Shown here: in pieces, positions 11,906 to 24,200 of the stretch
Layout of the letters: the number at the start of each line of letters is the position of its first letter
Numbering within the stretch: position 1 is the first letter of the stretch
The notes under the pieces: model-generated
Seen by the model: only the letters and a program-made list of their open reading frames with translations
Database searches by the model: none
Told to the model about the DNA's origin: nothing
Position numbers and translations under genes: made by a program
From: Hyposmocoma kahamanoa
Taxonomy: Eukaryota > Arthropoda > Insecta > Lepidoptera > Cosmopterigidae
Direction: 5' to 3'
Assembly (NCBI RefSeq): GCF_003589595.1
Contig: NW_020653415.1
Location: 40,103 to 104,102, forward strand
Length of the DNA: 64,000 nt

Positions 11906-13741
11906 TTGCTAATCGGTGTTGATAGGCACTTTAAATTTTTCACGGCAATTTTTTCGCAAGTCTTTCATTTCATATACATATAATATAAAATATCTGAAAA
12001 TTTCTATGATGTGGTTGCACAGCTTTCCAAGTACGATCATTTATACCAGTAAATAGGTACATACATACCTACATTAGCCAGTTTGTGTAAAGTAGATTTT
12101 GTGAAATCGTCGGAATTTTCGTAGATATTTGTAGCGATTTTAGTACCTATTCAGTGAACTGACTTCAACTGCAGTAATAAATTTCCAGAATTCATCGTCG
12201 ATTGAACAAAGATACAGATCTTAAAACAGTAATTATAAGTTGTTCTAAACTTTTGCAAAAGTTATTGGCGGGAAACAGGAAACTATTTTTTCGAATTGTT
12301 CGAGCTTAGATTTTTGCTTTTTTTCCTGTAAAATATTGGCTCTTCGTGGTTATCGTAGTATTTCATCGTAAATTAAAAGTAGCAATAACTGTGGCTCTCC
12401 CCGCACCTCTCCCTTGCCCCGCTCCCGCAGTAGACAGTCATAATAGCACGTTCTCGCCCCCGCGATCCACACCATTCCCCTCATCGTCAGCAGCGCCCGC
12501 ACTTTTTTGACCAAATGTGAGTCAAGCGGCACAAGACTAGGCACAGGCACAACTTAACAAATCCAAAATGGCGGATCCAAGATGGCTGACAAGTTTGTTC
12601 TATTTCGACGAAAGATCATGGCAACGCATCGGGGCCACGCGGCTACCGCGCGTCGCGTCATCACCGCGCCGCATCGAGCGATGCTGCCGCCCGCGGAGCG
12701 GCGACCGGCTGCCGCCGTACGACTTCTTTTTCGTCCAATCGACCGATCCGCGATAAAGAAATGTTTCGAAATATTTGATGAATTTATTAGAACAAATACC
12801 AGGGAAATTAAAGAACACTTCGAAATTACAATGGTCTTTTTAATTAAATAAAAAAAATACATTATCCTCAGTTCTATAAGTACACTCAACAATTTAGTAA
12901 ACTTTACCAAATCAACACCCCAGTCTATTGGCCTGAGATCAGAAATAAATAATGACCAATGCGTCCAGTTCTGCACTTTACTAAATCACTGTATTTGTGG
13001 TAGGTGTTTGGAAAAATAGTTTTTTCGGCAGAAAAATATCACTAACGTTAAATTCTAATATTTTAACTTAATTCTTAACTCTATAATAATCGTTTTATTA
13101 TACAATAATAATGGAAAGTATCTACCTAAATAAATGATATCTTACAATTGATAATTCTTTAATTCAGTTGATCAACTATCGTTAAATTATAGGCAGACAA
13201 TAATTATAACATTACCTTCAAGAACAGCAGATTTGCAAATAAATAATTTATTAGGTACCTATTCAAATATTAAAAACAACCATAAGCCAATCCCATGGTC
13301 GCCACGAGAACGCATTCGCACTTCATATCTCAAAATTAGTATACTGTGGATGCAGATCTTTAATAACATTATTATTACTCATATTTTTGTGACAAGGAAA
13401 CAAATCACACAGCGCTCTAGTCACAAGTAGGAGTATATGAACTAGGCAACTACAAGTCACAAAATACAAATTTGTTGATTAATAGCTATGTAAGTCTTTA
13501 TGCTAACAATTTACAGCTTAAACCTAGGTTTAATCTGTCGTTAAAAATACATTCACACTTGATTAACTAAAATTGTCACTATACTTCTGGCATTCCGACA
13601 TCAAAATGAATTTAGAACATATAACTTAGTTTATATACACAATACTGCTCGATATCGCAAAAAGTGCACTGCTGCCGGTTGGCAGAATGGATATACAATA
13701 CAATTACTACTGGTACATGTCACATACTCCTACCATTAGTG
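11906..13741. other. Intergenic with a GC-rich patch (12390-12760)
   Basis: The GC-rich patch has AAAATGGCGGATCCAAGATG and a second AAGATGGCTG, i.e. repeated GCCAT cores of the Pho/YY1 type. An 89-codon frame starts at 12582, but its composition is arginine/alanine-rich and it matches nothing I recognise. The rest (12852-13741) probably includes the 3' UTR of the MEP-1-like gene; an AATAAA on the minus strand lies at 13247-13252. Confidence 0.35.
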
Positions 13742-16700
13742 CTATTTGCCTTTTGCGGTAATGGTTACGCTAGATTTCGCAGGCTGAGGTATAATTGTAA
13801 TCTCATCACTGATTTTTAAAGGCTTGAGAAGTGGATCCTCAGAAGGTTTGTTGATGGTGTTAGTTGTGCCCTTGCCCTTATCCATTACCCTCTTAGCGAC
13901 CACGCTATGTGCGGAATAAACATGATTTTCAAACTGTTTGTACATTCCAAATGTAGCTGTGCATACAGTACACTTATAAGATAAATGTGCTGGCTTGAGC
14001 GTCATATTGTGGTCTCGAGAGACATGGTTTAACAACTTCCATTGGTAGACTCTGCCACATACAGGGCATCGGCCGGCATCTTTACCTTTGTTAGCCGCCT
14101 CTTGCATAGAGCTTGTAACAAGCCCATGTGAGCCCAGTAAATGTCTCTCCAAACCCTGATCTGTGAAAAATCTGAACTGACACTTTTGGCAGTTCAATGG
14201 GGGCCTATTATAAATCATCTTAGGATGAATCTTTACCTTGTGAATCCATTGCATATGATTTCTCAATTGCTCCAAATCCTTGATATAACCATCACAAATC
14301 TCACAGATAACGAATGTAGCTTTCGAATTTTGATTTGATTGAGAGGATGATGGTTGAGGTGCTCTTGGCAATGGGGTAATAGAAATTTTTGGAGTGGCAC
14401 TAACGTTGTTTTGATTGTTTTGCATGATAGGATAATTAGCAATGGTAGTTCCTGGAGGAGTGTTGTGCATAATCATTACCCCACTGCGTATTATCGGTAC
14501 TCCAGAAATTGGCGCAGTGCGAGTCGGTCCGGTTATAGGGGGACGCCCGCGAGGTCGTCCTAATACAGGCATTCCCTGTATAGGAACATTTCCAAGGTTA
14601 AGGGGTGGCCTACCAATATTATTGACGCCCATTTGTCGATTAAAGTTCGATCCATATGACGGGACCATATTGTTCCGTGCTCGCGTTAGCTTTGGTATTT
14701 TTGCAGGAGGTTCCCAGTCTAAAGGAGGGCCCAGATTAAATTCAGGTTTAAATTTCTTAGCACAAGCGATAAGATGGCGCGCCAATTTAGTTTTACTGTT
14801 ATCTTCAAAGTGACAGTTAGCACATTGTTGATAGGCTGGAGCTCTTTCTAGTCTCCCACGAATATTGTGTTCTGCTTCCATATGGAATAAAATGTCATGT
14901 GGGCTGCGAATCTCAAATGCACAAGTGTTACACTTGTAGATGTTATTTCTCATATGCGGTGCCTCTAGATGATGAGACATGACCAACATAGACTCTGTTT
15001 TGAAACTACAAAATTCACACCTTTTGTATGAAAGTGCAAGTGGTTCATTAGTTTTCTTACTAAATTCTAAGTTTTGTGAAAGAGATACAATAGCCGACTC
15101 TGTAGCTTTTGTGCTTCGACCGGACTTCTTTTCCTTGTACAGCCTACGTTGCTGTTGTTTTAGTAAATCACTCTGTACATACTCTTGGACAAGATTAAGA
15201 CCAATGTTAATAAAAAACTGCCCTAATGAACAATCAAAATAGCTGTCAGATTTACCAGATGAAGATAGCCCCCTGGCAATCAAAGCAATTGGATCTTTCA
15301 TCTCTTCAATAGAGTCATCTTTTTCTTTTATCACAACTGAATCTTCATCACTGACATCCGAGTCACTAGTAGATTCACCATCCCATGAATCATCATCTTC
15401 CTCAGGCCGCTTTTTTTGCCGATGTTTCTTCTCAGGTTTCTTTTGTTTTAAAGATTCGTTCTCCGGTTCCTTGTCACTTTCTACTTCTATTTCTTCACCT
15501 CTTGCAATTCGTTCTTGCTTCTCTTTCTCTTTTCTCTCCTTTTCTGCTTTTTCTTTCTCTAACTTTTCAGCCTCTTCCTTTAATTTGATTTCCTCAAGTT
15601 CCTTACCCAGTTTATCAACAAACTCTCTGAATGGCTTAACAGAGGGTTTTTCATACACATAAGGAACTATGAATGAAGGTGCTTCAACAACAAACATGTC
15701 ATCTGTGAGTGAAGGTAATATGTTGGGTTGGGGAGTTTGAGTACTATTTTGAGTAGATGTGGATGTGCTAGCTTTGCAACTTACAGGTGTTATTGTAGTG
15801 CCACGGGCAGCAATGCTTTGACACAGATTTTGTGCATCAATAGAGCTGGTGGACTGCACTTTAGATTGAATAGGCACTGGTCCCTTACCTGATAGAATAG
15901 AATTTGTATCAATAATAACCACTGTTGGTTCTTTCTGGTCACCACCATTTGTTTTAGCTTGTTTGTTTGCCAACTCAGCCAAATTTCTGGTGTCATTAAT
16001 AACTATAGGTTTTGTTTTGTTTGAAGATTGATTTAATGGGTCCTCTACTGTTACTTCTTCAATGTCAGATTCTTCTCCATCTTCTCCATTCTCTAACCGT
16101 TCCCTGCTTTTCTTTTCATCACTGCCTTTGGTGCTTTCCTGAGAACCCTCAGAACTATCACTGGAATCTGAGCCCGAGTTAGAGGACTCATCTTCATTGG
16201 TGACTACACAGTCATCCTCGTCATCACTAGTAATTTCATGAACTTCAGGAATTGGAGAACCACCATTCTGGTTCTGAGATCCATTTTGATTTTCACTTTC
16301 GTTTTCATGGTCAATATCTTGGTCATTTTCATTTTCATTTTCATTCTCATTATCATTTTCTGAATCACTACTTTCATCGTCCTTTGGGTGACTCTCCTGC
16401 GATGTATCATCATCACCCTCTGTCCGATCATCTGTGAATTACAAAGAGACCACATGAAAGCATGCTATAATACAAAGTTAATACATATAGTCAAAATAAA
16501 CAGTAAACAAACATTTGCTCAAAACTAAACTGTTACAAGTTCAGCCTTTTCATATTCTAAGTTCTATACCTAAAATGGCCATGATGAAAAAAAAATCTAA
16601 AAAGGCGGTTCGAAAAATGAAGCGAGCCGGGTCCGGTCGCCGGACCGTACGCCAAAGTCCGGAACAAACTAGTCTCTTTTAGTAACCTAAATCTGATCAA

Positions 16701-16955
16701 ACCGAAGGTATAACCTATAATTTTGCCTATAAAACTAGAACTTCATAAATGGTGCGAGCAAAAATGATCTCCCGGTTCGTCGAGTAGCGTCATTATATCA
16801 TGTGGTGTGTGGACCGCCATATGGGATTCCATGGAATTTCTCCGAAAACACTCTTCGATCGAGTTCACCCCCAAGAACAGTGAAAATCATTATGATTGAT
16901 ACTTGCAGAAAGATTATTTAACTATATCTTTACCTGTTGCCGTTGAAATGGACAT
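13742..16955 (-). CDS. MEP-1: MEP-1-like C2H2 zinc-finger protein
   Basis: MEP-1 is a nuclear zinc-finger protein that, in flies and worms, works with the Mi-2 nucleosome remodeller in gene repression. Two coding exons join in phase: 16934-16955 (ATG, 22 nt) and 13742-16431, giving 903 residues. After the short first exon come a very acidic Asp/Glu/Ser/Asn-rich region (about 10-150), a Lys/Glu-rich coiled-coil-like stretch, and seven C2H2-type fingers between about 478 and 850. The first is CEFCSFKTES, the third QCANCHFEDN, the last YKCTVCTATFGM. An AT-hook GRPRGRPP lies near residue 632. The reading frame runs past any internal candidate start up to the splice acceptor at 16432-16433, so the exon-1 ATG is preferred. 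The identification rests on finger order and on the VINDTRNLAELA and PPLDWEPPAKIPKL blocks as I remember the family. Confidence 0.8.
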
Positions 16956-17048
16956 TTTCTCCAGTTTTTCAGACCAAAAACCAAAAAATAGCACAATAGC
17001 ACAGTAGCGGAAACCAAACCAAATCAAGCTGTCATTTTGGGAAGTTTT

Positions 17049-17060
17049 TAAGATGGCGCG
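17049..17060 (-). promoter_or_regulatory. Pho/YY1-like GCCAT site upstream of MEP-1
   Basis: Read on the minus strand, CGCGCCATCTTA lies about 95 bp upstream of the MEP-1 start codon. GCCATCTT matches the core bound by Pho/YY1, often found near transcription starts. No test of occupancy is possible here. Confidence 0.3.
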
Positions 17061-17745
17061 TTTGCATCTCAGAATAGACGACAATGAATATATGTTTTTT
17101 TTTTTAAATATCGAATTATCTTGCTTACATGATATTTTTAGATAGTGGATAAATAATGTTTTTGCTAAAACTGAAGTAATATTTGTAAATAATTACGGAA
17201 AATCAGAACAATTCCAGAAATACACATATGTTCCAAACTGTGTACTATAAAAAACCTTTTCAAAAAAAAGGTGGGAATGGGAGGGATTTCGGAGGGGGAA
17301 GGACGCGGTATTCCATTATGGAAATATTGGAATAAAAGAGCGGGAAATTTAAAAAAAAGTTACATGATTTTTTTGTTATGGAAAATCATACTAGAATCGA
17401 AGTATTTATATAAACCTGTATCTGTATAGGTTTTTTCACTATTATTTACAATATTGTTTATGAAATATGATGTGTGTACAAGCAAGTCACACACTTGTGT
17501 GTAAACATAAATTAAAAACAAGTTATAAAAAGACAATATAAAATTTTATTAAAATACATATAAAATTCTTAACATAAATTAAACATTCATTCACATGATC
17601 AGTTAACAGTTTACAACACACGACTACAACACAAGGAAAAACTATTATTTATTTTCACAATTTAAAAACTGTAAAACTTATTCATACATATATTTATATA
17701 TTATCTACTTTTATTATGACACTAGGTTGTGTGATCTAATAAAAT
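17061..17745. other. Spacer between MEP-1 5' end and unc-45 3' end
   Basis: Non-coding and AT-rich. Minus-strand AATAAA hexamers at 17710-17715 and 17648-17653 are candidate poly(A) signals for unc-45. Confidence 0.45.
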
Positions 17746-20577
17746 TTATTGAACTTCATCATCACTAACATTTTCTTCTGTAAACGGATCTTGCAATTGA
17801 TCGCCTCCTTGTGGTTTTCTAATAACGCCTAGTTCCTCGGCTTCACTCAAACATTTCTCTGCAAAATCCTTAGTCCTCTTTTGGGCTGGATCTTCTAATT
17901 TTGTCAAAGCCATTAGAATCTCCAACACATCAGTTTCAAATAATTTTGCAGCCATATCTTTGTCTCCTTTGACAATGTTGTATAACATGTAGGTACCTCT
18001 ATACTGGATTTCCTTATTGTTATGTGCAAGCACGCACCTTAGTGTTTCTGGCCAGGATTCTAAGTCAAGTAATCTTCTGCAACAAGATTTACTGACTGAT
18101 GTAAGAACACACAGAGCACCAGCTGCAGCCATTACTGTGTCCTCATCCTCTTCTTGGCATAAAAGGTATAAGTACTTAGCTCTGTCATTCTGACTCTCAA
18201 ATGCCCTTATGACATCCTCTGATTGCATCAGATTACAAATACATTGGGTAGCTGCTCTCTGTAGCATCATGTGATCCTCATACATGTATTGCTCAATTTT
18301 AGTCAGACCTCCTTCTTTCAAAATTCTATTCCTTGTAGTCTCATTCATCCCAGCCAAGTTACAGAGAGCCATTAGGGCTTCAAAATTTTCTAGAGCAGAA
18401 CATTCAGGGTGTAATAATGCTACCAAAGGCCTTACTACTTCTAAATTTCTTTGTCCAGGGAAAGCAACTTCGGGGTTGATTGTAATACCAATCCTAGCTA
18501 AAGCTTGTGCAGCTTGCTTCTTGCCATTTTTGGTGCCTTCCAAAGCCATTGGGATCAATACTTTTGCTCCTCCTTGCTGAACTACAATTCCTCTAAGTTC
18601 CTGAAGACTGCAGATGGCATTGAAAACTCTAGCAATCAGTTCCTTTGAATTATGACTCTCAGTTTTGGCCAAAGCAACTAAACCTGAAGTGACTCCAGCC
18701 TTGGCTAATACAGTCAACCTTTTGTTCACAAAATCAGGATCATCTAACTCGTGTTGCTCTGGCACATGGTGTTTAGCAAACTTTGCCAGTTCCAACATCT
18801 CAGGAAGAACTTCTTGCTTTTCATATGCATTACAGAGGTTAACTAGAGTGGTTACAACACCATAAAGGCAAGATTGATCACCAGTTTTGGCCAGTTCTAT
18901 CAAAGATTGCAGTGCAGCTCTATCTTCCACCAATTTTTCCTTCACATCAGCATCTAAAGTAAGATATGAGAGACCTTCAGCTGCCCATTTCCTCAAGTCC
19001 TTATCCTTTGATGGGTTGACAAGGAACTTCCTGCAGGCTTCAGCTAATTTCTTTGTAGAACCTTCAGCAAATGGGCGAATTGAAGCATCATCACCTCCAA
19101 AACTTCCAAGTTTGCAGAGACCAACAAGAGCTCTAACTCTGACAGCATCATTTTTGCACTGATATAACTTTTTTAGGACATCAACACCTTTATCAATAAT
19201 AGTTTTTGCCTTGTCCTTCTTCGATGCAGCTGCGATTAAACATTCACAGGCCACCCTTTGTTGCAGAGGATCGTCAGTCTGGGCCATGACCAAAATCATT
19301 TCCACAATACCTTCCTTAGAGATGACATAGTTCCCTACGTCCAGAGGGCCTCTGAGTAATGATGTTATAGCCACTGTGACTCTCACTTTAGATTCTAGGT
19401 CTGGTGTAAGCAGTTTACCCTTGATAAAATCATCTACTTGACTGTTGAACTTCTGCCTTGCTTCATCATAATACATGTTCTCATATATTCTAGCCAGGCA
19501 AGCTGCTGCTATGGTCCTAGATGATGGAGTGATGTTCATTGCAGATTCATACTTGTACTCTTCAAGTTCACTACACACTTCAAGCAATCTCTGTAAACCT
19601 TTAATTTCAACAAATCTGTCAGCCCAATTGATAGCAGAGTAGTGACAATTTCTCATAATAAGTTCCATAATGGCATCTCTTGCAAGGCCACTAATTACTG
19701 TATTGGTAATAGAATAGGTCAGGCAAGTCAAAAGTGTGTCAATTTCAGTTTTGTATTCCTCACACTTTTGAGGGTCAGGTTTTATTTCTTTCTTACTGTC
19801 CATACCAGTAAATGTGTCCAATATAGTTTGCAGACAATATTGAGCTGCATTAACCCTCTCTTCATTGTCACTGTCGATAATCTCCAGGAACCATGGAACG
19901 CCAACAACTTTGATGACCTGCTTTGTTCTATTCACATCCCTCTTGCAGAGCTGACTGATAACTCTTACAGCATTTGCATAAATGTCAGGATTCTTTTCGA
20001 CTTTTAATAGCTGTTGTATTTTGTGTACAACACCATTTTTGATCATAATTTCAGCACCTGTGCTCTCTTTGGCGAGTACGAGAAGATTGGACATAGCTTT
20101 TTCTCGTTTCTCCTTATCTTCTTCAAGTTTAAAGGCGAGTTTGAACATTTGATCGACTTTGTTGCTGGTTTGCGCACTTTGCCGCGCTCTTTCTTGGACA
20201 ATTGCATGCAACCGAGCTAGAACGGGCTGCACCGCTTTATTCGTCGGTTCCACTGTGAAAATCGCCTTAGCGTCTCTATAAGCTTCTTCATATCTTTCCA
20301 AACTCTCCAACGCTTGTGATCGTCGAAATAGAGCTTTCGGATCCTCAGGAATAATATCTAATGCTTGGTCGCAGTCTTTTATAGCTCTATCGTACTCCTT
20401 CGTTTTTAGATAGGCAGCAGCGCGATTTTTCAGGTATGTGGCCAAGTCCCGGCAGTCTTTTTCGGCGAGCTCAATTGCCTTAGAGTACAATGATATCGCC
20501 TCTTCATATTTTTCAGCTTTAAAGGCATCGTTGCCCTTAATCTTGTAGGTTTCGGCTTCTTCAGCGTGAACTCCCAT
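17746..20577 (-). CDS. unc-45: UNC-45 myosin chaperone
   Basis: UNC-45 is a cytosolic co-chaperone that folds the myosin motor domain and links it to Hsp90 and Hsp70. The 943-residue frame is uninterrupted, and the length is close to that of the family (about 930-950). Residues 6-125 are three TPR motifs (YKIKGNDAFKAEKYEEAI, YLKNRAAAYLKTKEYDRAI, ALFRRSQALESLERYEEA), including the K/N/N/K/R carboxylate-clamp positions that bind the Hsp tail. The remainder is armadillo-like helical repeats: a central domain, then the UCS domain from about residue 500, with RVRALVGLCKLGSFGG, RKWAAEGLSYLTLDADVKEK, LVNLCNAYEKQEV and EALMALCNLAGMNE. The coding region has no intron here. The ATG at 20577 is followed directly by the TPR domain and preceded by a TATA-box promoter. 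Confidence 0.97.
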   Translation of the reverse strand: MGVHAEEAETYKIKGNDAFKAEKYEEAISLYSKAIELAEKDCRDLATYLKNRAAAYLKTKEYDRAIKDCDQALDIIPEDPKALFRRSQALESLERYEEAYRDAKAIFTVEPTNKAVQPVLARLHAIVQERARQSAQTSNKVDQMFKLAFKLEEDKEKREKAMSNLLVLAKESTGAEIMIKNGVVHKIQQLLKVEKNPDIYANAVRVISQLCKRDVNRTKQVIKVVGVPWFLEIIDSDNEERVNAAQYCLQTILDTFTGMDSKKEIKPDPQKCEEYKTEIDTLLTCLTYSITNTVISGLARDAIMELIMRNCHYSAINWADRFVEIKGLQRLLEVCSELEEYKYESAMNITPSSRTIAAACLARIYENMYYDEARQKFNSQVDDFIKGKLLTPDLESKVRVTVAITSLLRGPLDVGNYVISKEGIVEMILVMAQTDDPLQQRVACECLIAAASKKDKAKTIIDKGVDVLKKLYQCKNDAVRVRALVGLCKLGSFGGDDASIRPFAEGSTKKLAEACRKFLVNPSKDKDLRKWAAEGLSYLTLDADVKEKLVEDRAALQSLIELAKTGDQSCLYGVVTTLVNLCNAYEKQEVLPEMLELAKFAKHHVPEQHELDDPDFVNKRLTVLAKAGVTSGLVALAKTESHNSKELIARVFNAICSLQELRGIVVQQGGAKVLIPMALEGTKNGKKQAAQALARIGITINPEVAFPGQRNLEVVRPLVALLHPECSALENFEALMALCNLAGMNETTRNRILKEGGLTKIEQYMYEDHMMLQRAATQCICNLMQSEDVIRAFESQNDRAKYLYLLCQEEDEDTVMAAAGALCVLTSVSKSCCRRLLDLESWPETLRCVLAHNNKEIQYRGTYMLYNIVKGDKDMAAKLFETDVLEILMALTKLEDPAQKRTKDFAEKCLSEAEELGVIRKPQGGDQLQDPFTEENVSDDEVQ

Positions 20578-20628
20578 CGTTTCGTTCGTTGATTACTATA
20601 TACTTGTTTTGATCTGTTGCCGACGCTG

Positions 20629-20636
20629 CTTTTATA
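20629..20636 (-). promoter_or_regulatory. TATA box of unc-45
   Basis: TATAAAAG on the minus strand ends 51 bases before the unc-45 start codon. That leaves room for a transcription start about 25-30 bases downstream and a short 5' UTR. Confidence 0.6.
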
Positions 20637-20647
20637 CCACATATAAA

Positions 20648-20660
20648 GAAAGTTCTTGCA
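20648..20660. promoter_or_regulatory. Heat-shock-element-like motif
   Basis: GAAAGTTCTTGCA gives two perfect alternating units (GAA, TTC) and an imperfect third (GCA), 11 bases upstream of the unc-45 TATA box. A second GAAACTTC lies at 20771-20778. HSF sites are arrays of inverted nGAAn units, so these are plausible but short. Confidence 0.4.
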
Positions 20661-21282
20661 AGATCTCGTACATTCTTAATACAAGACTAAAATAGAATTT
20701 TATTTTAGCTCTCCTTAAGCGGAAACAGCTATAATCGAATGACAGCTGTTTGTCACTTCAAGTGCACCTTGAAACTTCTACAGGCTACAATATTTATTAA
20801 CCTGAAAGCTAATAAATTTTGAAACAATTTCATTTATAAAAAATATTATCTATAAATAGATTGAAGAAGTCTTAATAAGCTATTTATTATTGATATGACT
20901 TTAAATGATTCCAGAGACATTGCAACATGCTAAAATTAAATACTACAATTCCGTGTAGCAAAATATATTTCTTGAACGCACGGTCGGTTGTGCCATTGGC
21001 TAATAATATTTTGCTAGATTTCCCATTACATTTTGAGTGTTTTATTTCTTTGTAATATTTTTAAATTAAGATTTTATTGGCCAATACTCAATAAATAAAT
21101 AATAGTAACAATAATAAATAGGCCGTTTTAAATTTCAGCATTACTGTGCTTCCTCACACACTTCTTTCTTTTGTCTTTCGATGTCTGTCTGTTGTCTATG
21201 GTAATTCTGTAAGCAAATTAGTCACTGGAACCCTCGTGTTTACCGGGATTTCTATTTTATTAAGTTTACTAAGAATTTTATA

Positions 21283-24200
21283 ATGGCAGCAATTAGTTTA
21301 TTGAATCCAAAAGCCGAGTTTGCGAGGGCAGCTCAAGCGCTTGCAGTGAATATTTCTGCAGCAAAAGGTATTCAAGATGTGATGAAAACTAACCTCGGTC
21401 CTAAAGGGACAATGAAAATGTAAGTTTTTTGTGATTATTTCTAATATCTATGTAAGAAGCCTGTTATTCAGAAGTAATTTTCATCATTTTGGAAGTATCT
21501 GTAATGCAATAATGTGTATTTGATTTGTTGAATTATTATAATTTGTTCTTTGAAAAGTCATATGATGCTAACTGTCATTTACACGATGTGTTGTTCAATC
21601 AACTTAAAAAAATTAAAAAGTCCGAAATAATTAGATTATTCTTTAAAAACTACCACTAAAAACGACCACTTTGCTATGCGAAACATGTTGTAGACTTATG
21701 GAATTTATCCTCTAGAAAGTGGCGCAAATATGTTGTATTTTATTTTGACTGTAATTTAATTTATTTTGTCATATTCTTGACACAAACAAATACAGTAATA
21801 CGCGATTTCGTTATAACGCTGTTTTCAAAATTAGTATTTGGAGATTTTAACATCTCTATGTCGCTCCTTGTAGCTATATCTATATATGTGGAACCCCTTA
21901 TTCCGAGCATTGGTTTTTACGCTAATTTCGCGTAACGCGATTATGTATAGCCCATATAAATAAATCAAATCAATATATCTTCAGGTTAGTCTCAGGAGCT
22001 GGAGATATAAAGATCACCAAAGATGGCAACGTCCTGCTCCACGAGATGCAGATACAGCACCCTACAGCTTCCCTCATTGCGCGCGCCTCCACTGCACAGG
22101 ATGATGCTACTGGTGATGGTACTACATCTACTGTACTCCTTATTGGAGAACTCCTCAAACAGGCAGATATTTACATCAGTGAAGGTGAGTAGCTATTGTT
22201 TATTATATATAATATACTCCTTAGCCTCAATTTAAAACACAAACTAAACAAATTAATATAATATAAACATATGGTTCACAATCACAATGCAACAAATAAG
22301 GATTTTGCAAACTGCAGTTTTTGTTTTTGTTTTTTTTTAATTCTTCCATAGATTCCAACTCAGCCAAAATCCACAAAATAATACTCTTGCATTCCACAAA
22401 AGATTTTGGCACATATTTATAGCCTTACTAATAAAGATTTATACACAACTTATACCGGAGTTATAACGATAACATTACCAATAATAAATATTTGACAGTT
22501 TAGTTGTATACATCTGTTATAGCGTGTGTATAAATAGTGTGAGATATTACGGAACCGTTATTTTCAGTACGCGACTCTTGTATAAGAAGCGCATAACCTA
22601 AAATTGGACGTGTGGTATTTTTAAAAACAATGGATTATTTACAATATTTCGTTTTATTTGATGAAATAGACAGTGAACCACCTCCTAGAAAAAGGAAATG
22701 TTACAAAAGTCGTTTCGATCCTTTTACTTTAAGAAACAGAATTTCGAAAAAAAATATAGATTTAGCCAAACATATGTAAGTAAAATAGTTGAGTTAGTTA
22801 AGAGTGACATCGAGCTACAAACTCGTGGTGGCAGGCTGGCTGTAGAACTTCAAGTTTGTACTGCTCTCAGGACTTGGGCTAGGCAAGAAGTTCAAGATGA
22901 TGCAGCAGACATTCATGGACTTAGCCAACAGTCCATTACTAATGTATGCCGCAGAGTGGCTCTGGCTTTGGCAAAAACGCGGCACAGTTCATACGCATGC
23001 CTATGTCACTAGAAGAGAAAGAACAACTAGTTTCCGGATTTAGAAACATTTGCGGCTTTAGGAACGTGATTGGTGCTATCGATTGCACACACATAAAAAT
23101 TTAAAAAGTTGGTGGTGATAGTGCACAATACTATATCAACAGCAAGGGGTTTTCATCCTTAAATGTCCAGGTAGTTTGTGATTCTCAATTGAAGATAAGC
23201 ACTGGATGGAAGCACAACAAGATGGCACACTGGAGGGGCAGTACACATGATGCAAGGATTTTCAGGGAAAGTCAAATTCGGCAACGATTTGAAAATGGAG
23301 AATTTAGTGCCCGTTTACTAGGAGATTCAGGCTATGGTTTTACAAATTATTTGTTTACACCAATCCAGAATCCCCGTGTTGTGAAGGAAGAGTCTTACAA
23401 CAGATCACACATATTGACAAGAAACCCAATTGAAAGGTGTTTTGGAGTATGGAAACAGAGGTTTCGTTGTCTATTGCATGGATTTAGTGTAACACAAAAA
23501 AAACGTAAAATTGTACATTGTAGCACTTGCTATACTCCACAATATTTCCATCGATATGAAAGAAGACATTGATTTTCTTGAACCTCTCTTGTCTGAAAAT
23601 GATGATAACCAACAAATGCCAAGGATATCATTATCTATAGCCGATCTGGCCAAGAAACAAGAAGATTGTTCATTGAAACACACTTTTAGCTGTAGCATTG
23701 TATTAGTTTAATTTAGATTTTAACAACAAAATTTCCAATTTTAATTTTTCAACTTGAAGGTCATGCTCTTCTGTTTGTAAATACATTTGCTTCATTTTTA
23801 AATCATGCTCTTCTTTAATAAAACTCTGAGCTTCTAACATATTTTTTCATTTTTAATTCATGTTCCTCTCTCATGAAATTGACAAGTTATTAAATACAAA
23901 TCACTCACCGCTATACTGTCACTGTCGAAGATATTTGAATCTGTTTCAAATTCCTGTGGAATCATACTTAAGATGTCTATTGTTTCCGGATCTGGGCTAG
24001 GAGGCTTTGGTCCTCCTCCAGTACATTTGATAGATGTCTTTACCTGGGACATTTTTTTTAGCATCTAATTTCATCGTACGCCATTGTTGTTTTCTTTCAG
24101 CTAAATCTCTCTCCCGGCTATTTAATTCATTAAATCTAAAAAATATTTTGTCTCAATTACGGTTAGAAGAACACAAGAAACATTAAACAAAATGCGTGAA

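Larger units (their letters stand above)
20578..21282. promoter_or_regulatory. Divergent promoter region unc-45 / CCT6
   Basis: A 705-bp spacer separates the start codons of two head-to-head chaperone genes. The unc-45 side has a TATAAAAG box and heat-shock-element-like motifs (listed separately). The CCT6 side shows no clear TATA box within 100 bp of its ATG. Shared regulation is inferred from the arrangement. Confidence 0.5.

Noticed and set aside
12582..12851. 89-codon frame starting in a GC-rich patch
   Set aside because: Arg/Ala-rich composition comes from GC-rich DNA; no domain, no clear splice signals, and overlapping frames on both strands.
14442..14813. 123-codon plus-strand frame inside MEP-1
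   Set aside because: It is antisense to the well-supported MEP-1 exon.
16204..16455. 83-codon Met/Lys-rich minus-strand frame upstream of MEP-1
   Set aside because: It is an out-of-frame reading of the acidic N-terminal region of the MEP-1 exon.
21785..21960. Possible small MITE in CCT6 intron 1 (TACGCGATTTCGTTATAACGC versus inverted CGCGAAAT motifs)
   Set aside because: The inverted match is short and irregular, and no target duplication was found.
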